Positions 46,889 through 56,608 are shown, counted from the first letter of the stretch. The stretch: 64,000 nucleotides of DNA from Kriegella aquimaris (GCF_900103215.1 NZ_FNGV01000015.1:86796-150795), one strand, 5' to 3'. Numbers and translations are program-made. The notes: a model not told the origin generated them from the letters alone.

Positions 46889-47488
46889 ATGGGTAAAGAG
46901 CTTTTAAAGAAAATCGAACTCGACCTACCCGATAGCGCTATCAGCTATTACCCCTTCTTTATATATAAGGATGAGGCAACACAGTATTTCAACCGCTTAA
47001 GAAAAACTGTGCCATGGCAGCAAGATGAAATAAAGGTTTTTGGAAAAGTCTATCCCCAACCTCGGTTAACAGCCCTGTATGGAGACTCGAACAAGCCCTA
47101 CTCCTACTCCAACATAGTTATGCAACCTCATGAGTTCACCCCAGATATACTGAAACTAAAACAAAAAGTGGAAACAATTTGTGCAGTTAAATTTACCTCC
47201 TGTTTATTAAATCTTTATCGAAACGGAACCGACAGCAATGGTTGGCACGCCGATAATGAAAAAGAATTAGGAATAAACCCCCTCATTGCTTCGGTGACTT
47301 TGGGACAAGAACGTTACTTTCACCTCAAACATAGAAATAACAAAAACCTAAAACATAAACTGCTATTACAACACGGCAGCCTTTTGCTAATGGCCGGACC
47401 AACGCAAGATCATTGGTTACATCAGGTTCCGAAAACGGCCAAACCCGTGCAAGAGCGCATAAACCTTACTTTTAGGGTTATAAAATAA
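46889..47488 (+). CDS. AlkB-like 2-oxoglutarate/Fe(II) dioxygenase
   Basis: A 199-residue AlkB-family protein, expected to remove alkyl groups from damaged DNA or RNA bases by oxidation. Iron ligands are His120 and Asp122 (WHADNE) and His178 (HWLHQVPK); 2-oxoglutarate-binding arginines are Arg190 and Arg196 (ERINLTFRVIK). The spacing agrees with E. coli AlkB and human ALKBH2/3-type enzymes. It lies 6 bp after the AraC gene and is followed by a terminator. Confidence 0.93.
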   Translation: MGKELLKKIELDLPDSAISYYPFFIYKDEATQYFNRLRKTVPWQQDEIKVFGKVYPQPRLTALYGDSNKPYSYSNIVMQPHEFTPDILKLKQKVETICAVKFTSCLLNLYRNGTDSNGWHADNEKELGINPLIASVTLGQERYFHLKHRNNKNLKHKLLLQHGSLLLMAGPTQDHWLHQVPKTAKPVQERINLTFRVIK

Positions 47489-47516
47489 AAAATCGGTCCT
47501 TTTGAACCGATTTTTT
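47487..47516 (+). terminator. Intrinsic terminator after the AlkB-like gene
   Basis: An 11-bp stem (47487-47497 with 47506-47516) with an 8-nt loop; the descending arm ends in six Ts. It begins at the AlkB-like stop codon. Confidence 0.85.
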
Positions 47517-47813
47517 ATGCCCATAAATTCCGAAACCGTGTACTGCCTTTAACACTCCGGGACAAAATGCTAATCTCCACGCACCCAACTTCTATAGTAC
47601 CTAACTCAAAACGCATGCCATTTCGTTTACTCTTTAGACCTACGCCTTCTATTATACGATGACCTGCATAAAAAAGACTTCCGAAAAGAAAAGAATTTTA
47701 CTTTTAGTAAACGCTGCGCATACCAAACTTTTAGAAATCGAGAAGTTTATGGTAATTGAGAAAAATCGAAGTGACCCGAGTACATCGGTACAATAGAATA
47801 TTATATCTGAAAA
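47517..47813. other. Intergenic region with a weak 45-codon ORF
   Basis: About 300 bp between convergent genes. It holds one small plus-strand ORF at 47659-47796 (starts MTCIKKTSEKKRILLLVNAA). It has no similarity I recognise and no clear promoter. It may be a remnant or chance. Nothing else is seen. Confidence 0.3.
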
Positions 47814-48626
47814 TTAGAATAATTCGTTCAAAACTTTTGCCAGTCGCAAGCCTCCCCTTTCAAGTTGAGTCTCCAGTGTACTCCACCAATCATAGCTGTA
47901 ACGATAATATAACTTTTCACCTTCATCAACAGATTCGTAAACCTCATTGGCAATGTCTTGCGTTTCCTCAAGCCAATCATAAATAGTGCCTTTCTGTATG
48001 ACGGCAACTTGCTTTTTGGTTAGCCGAGGTAGATTATCGGCAAGTTCGGTATAACTCATACCGTAATCATCGATCATGTTGGCATCCCATATTTTATGTA
48101 GATTGCTAGGCCTGTTGAACCATTGCAGCTCGATATCGTTACCTCCTTTATCTTCCAATCGGCCCACATGCATCGGTTGATGTAAATCGCCCATCAAATG
48201 CACCAGCATTTTAAGATAAAAAGCACGATTTGATTTAGAACTATGCTTATTCTTTACGATTTCAATACACTTTTGAATACCAATAACAACATCACCATAA
48301 GGGCTTGGTTCAACATCTTTATAAGACGCATCGGCCGGAAAATTAACGTAATGCCAAGCCGAAAATTTACGATATGTCGTATCGGCCTTTATTTCATCCG
48401 AAAAGTTGGCCACAGCCGCCAAACTTTCTCCGTCCAATAGTTTCAATATCTCCCTTTTGGTCTTTGCATTTAAATGGTCTTGCGCTATTTCCCCAATGAC
48501 CCTATGACCGGTTTTAGACCAAAATGGTACATTTGATATAACTAATTGAGAACTAAGGAAAAATAACAAAACAATTATTTTTATAGTCTGCGGGGAGTTT
48601 ACGGTGTTCTTCGTACTTTTTGTCAT
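47814..48626 (-). CDS. Secreted S1/P1 nuclease
   Basis: 270 residues from the ATG at 48626; an ORF extension to 48707 is rejected because the hydrophobic signal (IIVLLFFLSSQLVISNV) would lie too far in. The tri-zinc nuclease fold is clear: FWSKTGHRVIGEIA near the mature N-terminus, SAWHYVNFPAD, HLMGDLHQPMHVG with GGND, and LHKIWDANMID. The family cleaves single-stranded DNA and RNA; here it would work in the periplasm or outside, perhaps for phosphate or nucleotide scavenging. Confidence 0.92.
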   Translation of the reverse strand: MTKSTKNTVNSPQTIKIIVLLFFLSSQLVISNVPFWSKTGHRVIGEIAQDHLNAKTKREILKLLDGESLAAVANFSDEIKADTTYRKFSAWHYVNFPADASYKDVEPSPYGDVVIGIQKCIEIVKNKHSSKSNRAFYLKMLVHLMGDLHQPMHVGRLEDKGGNDIELQWFNRPSNLHKIWDANMIDDYGMSYTELADNLPRLTKKQVAVIQKGTIYDWLEETQDIANEVYESVDEGEKLYYRYSYDWWSTLETQLERGGLRLAKVLNELF

Positions 48627-48852
48627 TTCAATTTTTATAGATCGAATTTTAATTCGGGGAAAGTTTAAAAGATTTGAGCAATGATATCCGCCAAATACCC
48701 GAATCAACTAGAAAATGGGCCTAAGCACTCATATCAACATCTTTAGAATGTTCAAAATTTCCATAAAAATAGAAAAAGGAACTTTAATCTATTGTTAAGA
48801 CTGGTTCTATTTTAATTTTTAAATATGATCTTGCAGCTGAAAACATTATAAT

Positions 48853-51105
48853 TTGATTTTGAAAAAAATAAAACCCCATTTTATAAAGTATGGCGCCATA
48901 GCCTTTCTTTCTGCGATAGCCTTGATATTGCTGTTTTTCCTAAGCGTCTATTTTGGGGCTTGGGGAGCTTTACCGAAAAAAGCTGAACTCTCCGATTTCA
49001 AATACCAAAGGGCTTCTGAAGTTTACACGGCGGATAGTGTTCTTATTGGTAAATTCTATTTATTCGACAGGCAACCCATTACGTTCGAAGATTTTCCCCA
49101 ACATCTTTTAGAGGCGCTTGTCGCTATTGAAGATCAACGTTTTTATAATCATTCGGGTATCGACTACACTAGCTTGATGCGCGTTGCCGTAAAGACAGTG
49201 CTGATGCAAGACCAATCCTCAGGTGGTGGCAGTACCCTCACCCAGCAATTGGCCAAAAACCTTTATCCGCGAAGAGATCGAAAAAAAACGAATATTGCCG
49301 TAAACAAGGTCAAAGAAATGATTATTGCCGCGCGGTTGGAAGATCTCTATTCAAAAGAAGAGATTCTGACCCACTACCTGAATACAGTATCTTTTGGTGA
49401 TAATGTATTCGGTGTAGAAAGTGCTTCCTTAAAGTTTTTCAACAAACGCACCATAGAACTTACAGTTGAAGAGGCGGCCGTCTTGGTTGGCATGCTTAAG
49501 GCCACGTACGGTTACAATCCGCGGGTATTCCCAGAAAATAGCCTTTCACGAAGAAATCTTGTGCTACAATCGATGTATTCGAACGAGTTTATTTCTGAAT
49601 CCCAAAAAGATAGTTTAACAGAAATACCGTTGACATTGGATTATAAGGAGTATGACCATAATAGTGGACTCGCCCCTTATTTTCGGGAAGAGGTACGCAA
49701 ACAAATGCTCAAATGGGCCAAAGCGCAAAAAGAAGAAGGTAACGATTACAATATTTACACCTCAGGTTTAAAGATATATACGACCCTAAACTATAAAATG
49801 CAGGCCATTGCCGAAGATGTAATGAAAGGGCATATGCAATCATTACAAAAAAGTTTTGAAAAAAGCTACGGCAACAATGCACCCTGGAAAACCGACAAAA
49901 ATCTACTGGAAAAACTAGCCAAGAAAACCCCCGCTTTTCAAAAGCTGAAAAAAAACGGACTTGCCGAGAAGGCGATAATGGATTCGCTTGCTCGAAAAAA
50001 GAAAATGACCTTTGTCGATTGGGATGGTGAAAAATCGGTAGAGGCGAGCGTTTTAGATAGCATACAACACTATATGAAATTTCTAAATACCGGCTCTTTG
50101 GCCATTGATGCTAAAACGGGAGCAGTTCAAACCTGGATCGGCGGGGTAGACTTTGAGCATTTCAAATACGATCATGTGGCCCAAAGCAAACGACAGGTCG
50201 GATCAACCTTCAAGCCCATCGTATATACTGCTGCATTGGAAATCGGCATAGAACCGTGTACCTATTTTTCTGCCCAAGAAGTGGAATATAAAAATTTAAA
50301 GGGATGGTCACCCAGTAACTCCGGAGAAAAAGATGAAGCATACCTCAACTATTCTATGGAGGAGGCATTGAGCAATTCGGTAAATACCGTAGCTGTAAAG
50401 GTTTTAGAGAAAACTGGAATTGAAAATGTCATCGTTCAAGCGAAAAATATGGGTATTTTTTCCGAATTACCCCGTCAACCCTCGCTTGCACTGGGCACCG
50501 GTGAAATTTACCTTAACGAACTGGCTGGGGCCTACGCCAGCTATGTAAACGGAGGCAAAGCGGTATACCCGTACCTCATTCAAGAAATCAGAAATCAAAA
50601 AGACTCCATTTTAGAGCATTTTGAGCCAAAAAGAGCCAGAAAGCGAGCATTTTCTGAAGAAAATAGGCAGATTATGATTGAAATGATGAAATCTACCATA
50701 AACTCAGGAACCGCTTCTAGAATTCGCTCGAGTTATAAATTGAATAATGCTATTGCCGGAAAAACAGGTACGACCCAAAACAATAAAGATGCGTGGTTTG
50801 TCGCCCTTACCCCAAAATTAGTGCATGTTACTTGGGTGGGACTTGACAATCACGAAATAGGTTTTCGAAGTACCAGTCTTGGGCAAGGTGCCAACGCCGC
50901 GCTACCTCTTTTCGCTCTTTGGATGCAAAAACTGAACAAAGATCCGGAATTCGATGAAATTACGAAGGCCCAATTTAAACGACCAAGTTTCAGTGTGTTG
51001 GATAAATTAAACTGCGAACCGGTTAAAAGGGACGGTTTTTTCAAACGTCTTTTTAAGAATCCGAATAAAAAGAAAGAGTTCAGAACGAGAAATTCCAAGG
51101 CCTAG
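48853..51105 (+). CDS. Penicillin-binding protein 1A-type bifunctional peptidoglycan synthase
   Basis: 750 residues: a short cytoplasmic tail, one transmembrane helix (residues 14-36), a GT51 glycosyltransferase with catalytic Glu93 in AIEDQRFYNHSGID and GGSTLTQQLAKNL, and a transpeptidase with S451-T-F-K454, SNS in the second motif and K637-T-G-T640. It polymerises and crosslinks peptidoglycan. No ATG is near the N-terminus; translation must start at TTG 48853 or TTG 48859. It is followed, 30 bp on, by a HAD phosphatase gene with a GTG start. Confidence 0.95.
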   Translation: MILKKIKPHFIKYGAIAFLSAIALILLFFLSVYFGAWGALPKKAELSDFKYQRASEVYTADSVLIGKFYLFDRQPITFEDFPQHLLEALVAIEDQRFYNHSGIDYTSLMRVAVKTVLMQDQSSGGGSTLTQQLAKNLYPRRDRKKTNIAVNKVKEMIIAARLEDLYSKEEILTHYLNTVSFGDNVFGVESASLKFFNKRTIELTVEEAAVLVGMLKATYGYNPRVFPENSLSRRNLVLQSMYSNEFISESQKDSLTEIPLTLDYKEYDHNSGLAPYFREEVRKQMLKWAKAQKEEGNDYNIYTSGLKIYTTLNYKMQAIAEDVMKGHMQSLQKSFEKSYGNNAPWKTDKNLLEKLAKKTPAFQKLKKNGLAEKAIMDSLARKKKMTFVDWDGEKSVEASVLDSIQHYMKFLNTGSLAIDAKTGAVQTWIGGVDFEHFKYDHVAQSKRQVGSTFKPIVYTAALEIGIEPCTYFSAQEVEYKNLKGWSPSNSGEKDEAYLNYSMEEALSNSVNTVAVKVLEKTGIENVIVQAKNMGIFSELPRQPSLALGTGEIYLNELAGAYASYVNGGKAVYPYLIQEIRNQKDSILEHFEPKRARKRAFSEENRQIMIEMMKSTINSGTASRIRSSYKLNNAIAGKTGTTQNNKDAWFVALTPKLVHVTWVGLDNHEIGFRSTSLGQGANAALPLFALWMQKLNKDPEFDEITKAQFKRPSFSVLDKLNCEPVKRDGFFKRLFKNPNKKKEFRTRNSKA

Positions 51106-51135
51106 TCCGGAAGCTATTCCCTAAAAAAACTTGCA

Positions 51136-51936
51136 GTGAAATATAAAATTCTATGTTCCGATTTAGACGGTACGTTGCTTTCGACCAAAAGTGACGTATC
51201 CGACTTTACGATTGCCGAAGTTTCAAGAATCCGAAAAGAGACAAAAATAATCTTAGTCTCTGCCCGAATGCCACGGTCGATGACCTACTTACAGCGAAGG
51301 CTCGGTATCGAACATGAACCGATCATATGCTATAACGGTGCGTTAGTATTAGATGGAGAAACTGAAATTGCTTCTACGTTAATCGATTTGCATCATGTCA
51401 CCCAAATACATACGATGGCTGACGCATTGCTCATAAAACTCGGACTTTATTATAAAGACGAATGGTATGTGGAGGAAGATACCGAACGCGTACAAAAAGA
51501 AATTCTTTATACCCGAGCGACTCCCATATTCAGGGCTACATCTGAAACTATCTCTGACTGGAAAGACAGAAAGGCCAGTGCTCACAAAATCATGTTGATG
51601 GGAACCAAGGAGACGGCCGATATACTTTATCCCTTACTCGTTGAAAACTTCTCCGAAAGTCTGAATCTTTATCGGTCGAACGACACCTTGATAGAGGTAG
51701 CACCAAAGTCCGTATCTAAACTTTCCGCTATTAAACAGTTACTGAACGAAGGCAGTACTATAAACGATGTGATTTCATTCGGTGACAATTACAACGACAT
51801 AGAGATGCTAAAGTATTCGGGTTATGGGGTCGCCGTTGGCAATGCACGAGAAGAAGTTAAGGCCATTGCCAAAAGCATTACCTTAAAAAATACGGAGCAT
51901 GGGGTAGCACAATTTATCAAAGAACACCTGCTTTGA
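51136..51936 (+). CDS. Cof-type HAD-IIB phosphatase
   Basis: 266 residues with a GTG start. HAD motif I is DLDGTLL (Asp9, Asp11), motif II is SARMPRS, and motif IV is SFGDNYNDIEML. The large C2-type cap between motifs II and III places it in the Cof/HAD-IIB subfamily, which dephosphorylates sugar phosphates, nucleotides or vitamin precursors. The substrate is unknown. It lies between the PBP and DUF819 genes on one strand, with short gaps. Confidence 0.92.
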   Translation: MKYKILCSDLDGTLLSTKSDVSDFTIAEVSRIRKETKIILVSARMPRSMTYLQRRLGIEHEPIICYNGALVLDGETEIASTLIDLHHVTQIHTMADALLIKLGLYYKDEWYVEEDTERVQKEILYTRATPIFRATSETISDWKDRKASAHKIMLMGTKETADILYPLLVENFSESLNLYRSNDTLIEVAPKSVSKLSAIKQLLNEGSTINDVISFGDNYNDIEMLKYSGYGVAVGNAREEVKAIAKSITLKNTEHGVAQFIKEHLL

Positions 51937-51964
51937 TTATATTTGGAAAATAAGTAGCTCCTAT

Positions 51965-53281
51965 ATGAATGAAAGCCTTTTAACCGAACCACTACTCACC
52001 GATGATACAGTCGTTTTTGGAGTATTGACACTTTGCTTGGGATTTATATTTTATACCTCATCGATAAAAACAGGTTTTTGGAGTAAGTTTTATGGTATCG
52101 TTCCGGCCGTCTTGATGTGTTACTTATTACCGGGACTGCTCTCTTCTTTTGGTGTCGTTGCCGAAAAATGGGAGACTATCAATAGTGCTGGTGATTTGGT
52201 CGTTCATGAATCGAGACTGTATTATATGGCAAGCCGCTATTTACTGCCTGCCGCATTGGTATTAATGACCTTGAGTATTGACCTCAAGGCTATTGCAAAT
52301 CTGGGATCGAAGGCCTTGATTATGTTTTTGACCGGAACGGTAGGCATAATAATTGGGGGACCCATTGCTATTTTAATTGTTTCCATCTTTTCCCCGGAAG
52401 CTGTGGGAGGAAACGATTTTGATGCTATCTGGCGCGGACTTTCCACAATTGCTGGCAGTTGGATAGGCGGAGGGGCAAATCAAGCAGCCATGTACGAGAT
52501 ATTTAAGTATACACCTGAAAAATACGGTGCCATGGTGTTGATCGATATCGTTGTAGCCAATATTTGGATGGCCATTATCCTATTAGGGGTCGGGCGCACC
52601 AAACAGATAGATCGCTGGCTCAAAGCAGATACTTCTTCCATAGAAACATTAAAAATTAAAGTAACCGCTTTCGCAGAAAAAATTACACGGGTGCCTACGC
52701 TCAAAGACTATATGATGATGCTCTCCTTCGCCTTTACGGCCGTGGGGATAGCCCATTTTTTTGGAGGACACATCAGTGCATTTTTAATTGACTCTTTTGA
52801 AAGCGTAAGTGACAAAAAGAGCTTTTTGTCTTTTCTAGGATCTGGTTTTTTCTGGATGGTTGTTATCGCCACAACGGTGGGCATTGCATTATCGTTTACC
52901 AGCGCCAAGAACTATGAAGGTGCAGGTGCCAGTAAGATTGGAGGCATGTTCATATACATTCTGGTGGCGACCATCGGAATGAAGATGGATCTTGGCAAAG
53001 TTTTAGAAAACCCCGGACTCATAGCCGTTGGCTTTATATGGATTTCAATACATGCCGTACTCTTGATTTTGGTAGCAAAACTCATCAAAGCCCCCTATTT
53101 CTTTTTGGCGGTAGGAAGCCAGGCAAACGTAGGAGGTGCTGCATCGGCTCCCGTTGTTGCGGCCGAATTCCACCCTTCATTGACTTCAGTAGGAGTGCTA
53201 TTGGCCGTTTTTGGTTATGTGGTAGGAACAGGGGGCGCCCTACTTTGTGCCTATCTAATGGAAATTGCCTCAAAAGTTTAG
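51965..53281 (+). CDS. DUF819 family membrane protein
   Basis: 438 residues with about 10-11 transmembrane segments, including GSWIGGGANQAAMYEIF and VGSQANVGGAASAPVVAAEFHPSL. These fit DUF819 (YjcL-like), thought to be a transporter related to anion:Na+ families. The substrate is unknown. It lies 28 bp after the HAD gene and is probably in one operon with the PBP and HAD genes. Its last 28 codons and the sequence just after its stop recur, diverged, at 56526-56630. Confidence 0.9.
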   Translation: MNESLLTEPLLTDDTVVFGVLTLCLGFIFYTSSIKTGFWSKFYGIVPAVLMCYLLPGLLSSFGVVAEKWETINSAGDLVVHESRLYYMASRYLLPAALVLMTLSIDLKAIANLGSKALIMFLTGTVGIIIGGPIAILIVSIFSPEAVGGNDFDAIWRGLSTIAGSWIGGGANQAAMYEIFKYTPEKYGAMVLIDIVVANIWMAIILLGVGRTKQIDRWLKADTSSIETLKIKVTAFAEKITRVPTLKDYMMMLSFAFTAVGIAHFFGGHISAFLIDSFESVSDKKSFLSFLGSGFFWMVVIATTVGIALSFTSAKNYEGAGASKIGGMFIYILVATIGMKMDLGKVLENPGLIAVGFIWISIHAVLLILVAKLIKAPYFFLAVGSQANVGGAASAPVVAAEFHPSLTSVGVLLAVFGYVVGTGGALLCAYLMEIASKV

Positions 53282-53303
53282 AAACTATCTAAAAGTTTAT
53301 TGA
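53271..53303 (+). repeat. 33-bp perfect direct repeat, left copy
   Basis: Identical over 33 bp to 56598-56630. It covers the last 11 bp of DUF819, including its stop, and 22 bp beyond (GAAACTATCTAAAAG...). The flanking sequence is only partly alike, so the perfect core stands out. Confidence 0.9.
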
Positions 53304-53383
53304 ACTTCCCACAAATAATATCAAACATATTGAACCTTTTCATTTTTGGTCTATTCGCATTTGTCTTTCTATTCCTGAGGTAA
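53304..53383 (+). pseudogene. Decayed 5' end of a DUF4369-type lipoprotein gene
   Basis: From 53327 the sequence aligns without gaps to the first 19 codons of the DUF4369 gene at 56654. The ATG is ATA here, and the frame reads ILNLFIFGLFAFVFLFLR then stop, against MKNLFFFGLLALLVFSCG in the intact gene. The spacing from the 33-bp repeat to the start codon is 23 bp in both copies. I count about 58 percent base identity over 57 bp, which is modest in AT-rich DNA; the equal spacing strengthens the case. Confidence 0.6.
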
Positions 53384-53753
53384 AAATTCACTGCCACGAC
53401 ACAAACGTCACCAGTAAAATAAAATGCTCAAAAAAAATAGTACATCTCACGACGTCGGTTGTGGTAGATTCTTATGATTGATTGGGAGGAAAAGCTATCT
53501 CTTACCACCAAATTATGGGCATATCAACTTTTTATCACATGGGGATAGGGAAGTTCTCAGTAGCGCTATTGCCCCGAATCATCTTTTTAGGGAAGCCTAG
53601 TAATATCTTTTGTAAAACCTTCTGCGTTAATACTCAAAAAAGAAGATCTAAAAACAAAATTTTGCAAGATAATTCCTATTGGCTATAAGGAAAATAATTT
53701 TTTTCGGCCATGCTATTACCGTTTTCGTTACCTTTATTTTCTCAGAATTAAAA
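53384..53753. other. Leader region of the CheB-CheR gene
   Basis: About 370 bp with no convincing gene. A 68-codon ORF at 53482-53688 has no features of a real protein. An in-frame TTG extension of the CheB-CheR gene to 53679 is not needed. No promoter matching the consensus was found. Confidence 0.4.
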
Positions 53754-56333
53754 ATGGCCAAAACTGCATCAGATTCAGAATTTGAAAAATTTCCTATAGT
53801 CGGTGTTGGGGCATCAGCTGGAGGTTTAGATTCCTTTCAGAAATTTCTAAAGGCAGTTCCCGCAAACTCGGGAATGGCATATATACTGGTACAGCACCTC
53901 TCCCCTACCCACCACAGCATTCTTCCAGGGATTCTTTCTAAAGCGACCAGCATTCCAGTACAGGAAATCAGCAATGATTGCACTATCAAGCCAGACCACA
54001 TCTACGTGATTCCGGAAAATCAAATGCTTGAGATATCGGACTATTCGTTAAAACTTACCCCTCGCAAAAAAAATGTTCAGAACATGCCGGTAGACGTGTT
54101 CTTCTCTGCGTTAGCAAGAGTACATGGTACTATGGCCATAGGCGTAGTACTATCGGGTACCGCCAGTGACGGCACAGTGGGATTGAAGGAAATCAAAGAA
54201 CACGGCGGCATAACCTTTGCCGAAGACCCAAACTCTGCAACATGGGACGGAATGCCTAAAAATGCCATAGGTGCGGGGGTTGTCGACTTTGTACTACCCG
54301 TTGAGCAAATACCGACTAAACTGGTAAATGTCTATGCACTGTACGAAAGTGACCCTGTTAAAGACGAAGAACAGAAATCTAAAATAAATGAAAACAGCCT
54401 TAGAAAAATCCTTTCCGTATTACAACAGCATAGCGGGGTAGACTTTAGCTTTTATAAGCGACCAACAGTTTTAAGGCGTTTAGATCGCAGAATGGCGATC
54501 AATCAAATTACAGAACAGAAAGATTATTTGGCCTTTCTAATCAAAAACAGGGCTGAACGCGAATCCCTGTTCCAAGACCTTCTGATAAAGGTGACCTCTT
54601 TTTTCCGAGATCCCGAGATTTTCGATGAACTGGTCAAGACAGTCATTCCCCAGATTCTGAAGAATCAAGATCCGCAAGAACCCGTTCGTATCTGGATCCC
54701 TGCCTGTTGTACCGGGGAAGAGGCGTACTCTTTGGCCATCGTCCTTTTTGATGCACTAGGCGGGCTTACGTCAGGACACAACTTTCTTAAGACCAAAATT
54801 CAGATATTCGCTTCTGACATCTCGGATGTTGCCATTAAAAAGGCGCGTACCGGGGTTTACAGTGCGGCCGAGGTAGAACCCCTGTCGAAATCGCAATTGG
54901 CTGATTACTTTACAAAAGTTGACGCCAATTATCAGGTAGTAAAACCGATACGTGACAGTATTGTATTTGCCACGCACAATTTTTTAAAAGACCCCCCTTT
55001 TAGCAAAGTGAATCTAGTCAGCTGCCGCAATGTATTCATCTATTTGGATCCTTTCCTACAACGCAAGGCGCTCTCCACTTTCCATTATGCGCTCAAGGAA
55101 AAAGGATTTTTGCTGCTTGGCAAATCAGAAACCATAGGAATGCCGTCAGACCAATTCATTCCATTTTCTCAAGAAGGGAAAATATATATACGTAAATCAG
55201 GTTCAAGTCGTTTTCAGATTTTAGCTTCACCAAGTACAATGAATGAAACACCAAATAAACTACCTATACCCTCAATTAGGGCTTCCCGAACAGATTTTAA
55301 GAAAAGTGCGGAATCCGTGCTTGTTTCTAGATATACTCCGGCAAGCGTCATTGTAGACGGGCATATGGAAGTCGTACATATAAACGGCAGCGTTGCCCCT
55401 TTTCTAGAGCCGTCTTCTGGCAAACCCACGCATGAGCTGATGAAAATGGCACGTAAGGAACTCGCCTTCGAACTGCGCAATGCCTTGCACAAAGCCAAGG
55501 AAACCCAAGAATCGGTCATCAAAGAAGGTATTCCCATAGTAGATAACGGCCACCGTTCCTTGGCTACCATTGAAATCGTGCCATTGACCAATGTTGTAGA
55601 CCCCTACTTTCTTATCTTGTTCCAAAAGAAATCGCAAAACGCTTCCCTTTTGGAAAGGGCTTGGAAAAAATTGAAACCGACCTTTTCATCAAAGGAAAGG
55701 AATTTCACCGAACAACGTGTCATGGCCCTGGAAAGGGAGCTTGAACAAATGCGCGAAGACATGCGCAGTATCAGTGAGGAGCAGGAAGCTTACAGCGAAG
55801 AACTGCAAAGTGCCAACGAAGAACTACTGAGTAGCAACGAAGAGATGCAGAGCCTTAACGAAGAGCTGGAGACATCTAAGGAAGAACTTCAATCCACCAA
55901 CGAGGAACTCATCGTTGTAAACCGAGAACTACTTGAGAAACAGAACGAACAAAACCGTACGTTAAATTACCTCGATGCGGTCATCGCCAACCTACGGGAA
56001 CCCTTTGTGGTGCTGGAAAATGATTACAAAATACGCACCGCCAATGCGGCATACTATAAAAGATTCGATGTCGATGAAACGGAAATTAGGGGCAGATCGT
56101 TCTTTGATATTCAAGATAAAATATGGAACAATGTCAAACTGCAGACCATGATAAAAAAAGTGCTTCCCAAAGCGATACGCATTGTTGATGAGGAAATTAT
56201 TATCAACCACCCATCAAGCGGGGAATGGCGTTTTATGTTCAATGCCAGGGAAATTGTACATAATCATGAATCAAATAAATTAATTCTTTTGTCGATGGAA
56301 GATGTAACCGAAAGAAAAATAGCGAAAAGCTAG
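53754..56333 (+). CDS. CheB-CheR-PAS fusion protein
   Basis: 859 residues from the ATG at 53754 (MAKTASDSEFEKFPIVGVGASAGG). Domains: CheB methylesterase, residues about 13-200, with Ser21, His48 (VQHLSP) and Asp139 (GTASDGT); CheR methyltransferase, about 220-480, with ACCTGEEAYSLAI and SCRNVFIYLDPFLQ; a long coiled coil at about 655-735 rich in EELQSxNEEL repeats; and a C-terminal PAS domain ending MEDVTERKIAKS. Many relatives continue into a histidine kinase; this one stops after PAS. It has no chemotaxis neighbours and is more likely part of a sensory pathway of unknown output. It lies between two copies of a gene junction. Confidence 0.92.
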   Translation: MAKTASDSEFEKFPIVGVGASAGGLDSFQKFLKAVPANSGMAYILVQHLSPTHHSILPGILSKATSIPVQEISNDCTIKPDHIYVIPENQMLEISDYSLKLTPRKKNVQNMPVDVFFSALARVHGTMAIGVVLSGTASDGTVGLKEIKEHGGITFAEDPNSATWDGMPKNAIGAGVVDFVLPVEQIPTKLVNVYALYESDPVKDEEQKSKINENSLRKILSVLQQHSGVDFSFYKRPTVLRRLDRRMAINQITEQKDYLAFLIKNRAERESLFQDLLIKVTSFFRDPEIFDELVKTVIPQILKNQDPQEPVRIWIPACCTGEEAYSLAIVLFDALGGLTSGHNFLKTKIQIFASDISDVAIKKARTGVYSAAEVEPLSKSQLADYFTKVDANYQVVKPIRDSIVFATHNFLKDPPFSKVNLVSCRNVFIYLDPFLQRKALSTFHYALKEKGFLLLGKSETIGMPSDQFIPFSQEGKIYIRKSGSSRFQILASPSTMNETPNKLPIPSIRASRTDFKKSAESVLVSRYTPASVIVDGHMEVVHINGSVAPFLEPSSGKPTHELMKMARKELAFELRNALHKAKETQESVIKEGIPIVDNGHRSLATIEIVPLTNVVDPYFLILFQKKSQNASLLERAWKKLKPTFSSKERNFTEQRVMALERELEQMREDMRSISEEQEAYSEELQSANEELLSSNEEMQSLNEELETSKEELQSTNEELIVVNRELLEKQNEQNRTLNYLDAVIANLREPFVVLENDYKIRTANAAYYKRFDVDETEIRGRSFFDIQDKIWNNVKLQTMIKKVLPKAIRIVDEEIIINHPSSGEWRFMFNAREIVHNHESNKLILLSMEDVTERKIAKS

Positions 56334-56525
56334 CTATAGAAAACTATCTTCCGTCCCAACAATGCTTATGAGAAAATAATTCCCTAGGGCAATCGCCAAT
56401 TTCCCCATAAATAATCTCAGCTATTTCGTTTGCACCTTTCTTAAGAACACATGGTGAAGACCATATTGTGGTTTTGAGAAAATTACAGAGACATAAAGTC
56501 ATCCAAAAAATAAGGTAAGATAAAA
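56334..56525. other. Spacer downstream of CheB-CheR with an unidentified minus-strand ORF
   Basis: A minus-strand ORF of 63 codons (56344-56535) has a protein-like C-terminal part (GANEIAEIIYGEIGDCPREL, then FSHKHCWDGR). It has no identified family and may be a gene remnant. Nothing else is seen. Confidence 0.3.
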
Positions 56526-56608
56526 CTATTGGCAATTTTTGGTAATGTAGTCGGACAACTGGGGACTTACTTTGCCGCTCTCTGATAGAAATTGCAGCAA
56601 AAGTTTAG
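56526..56608 (+). pseudogene. Remnant of a DUF819 3' end
   Basis: Aligns with 53198-53281, the last 28 codons of DUF819 including the stop, with a single-base deletion. It reads LLAIFGNVVGQLGTYFAA, then after the frameshift LIEIAAKV-stop, against LLAVFGYVVGTGGALLCA and LMEIASKV in the intact gene. About 16 of 26 residues agree. Many changes are conservative, suggesting it came from a diverged functional copy before it broke. Confidence 0.8.

Noticed and set aside
53482..53688. 68-codon ORF upstream of CheB-CheR
   Set aside because: No protein-like pattern, no homology recalled, no start signal; considered chance.
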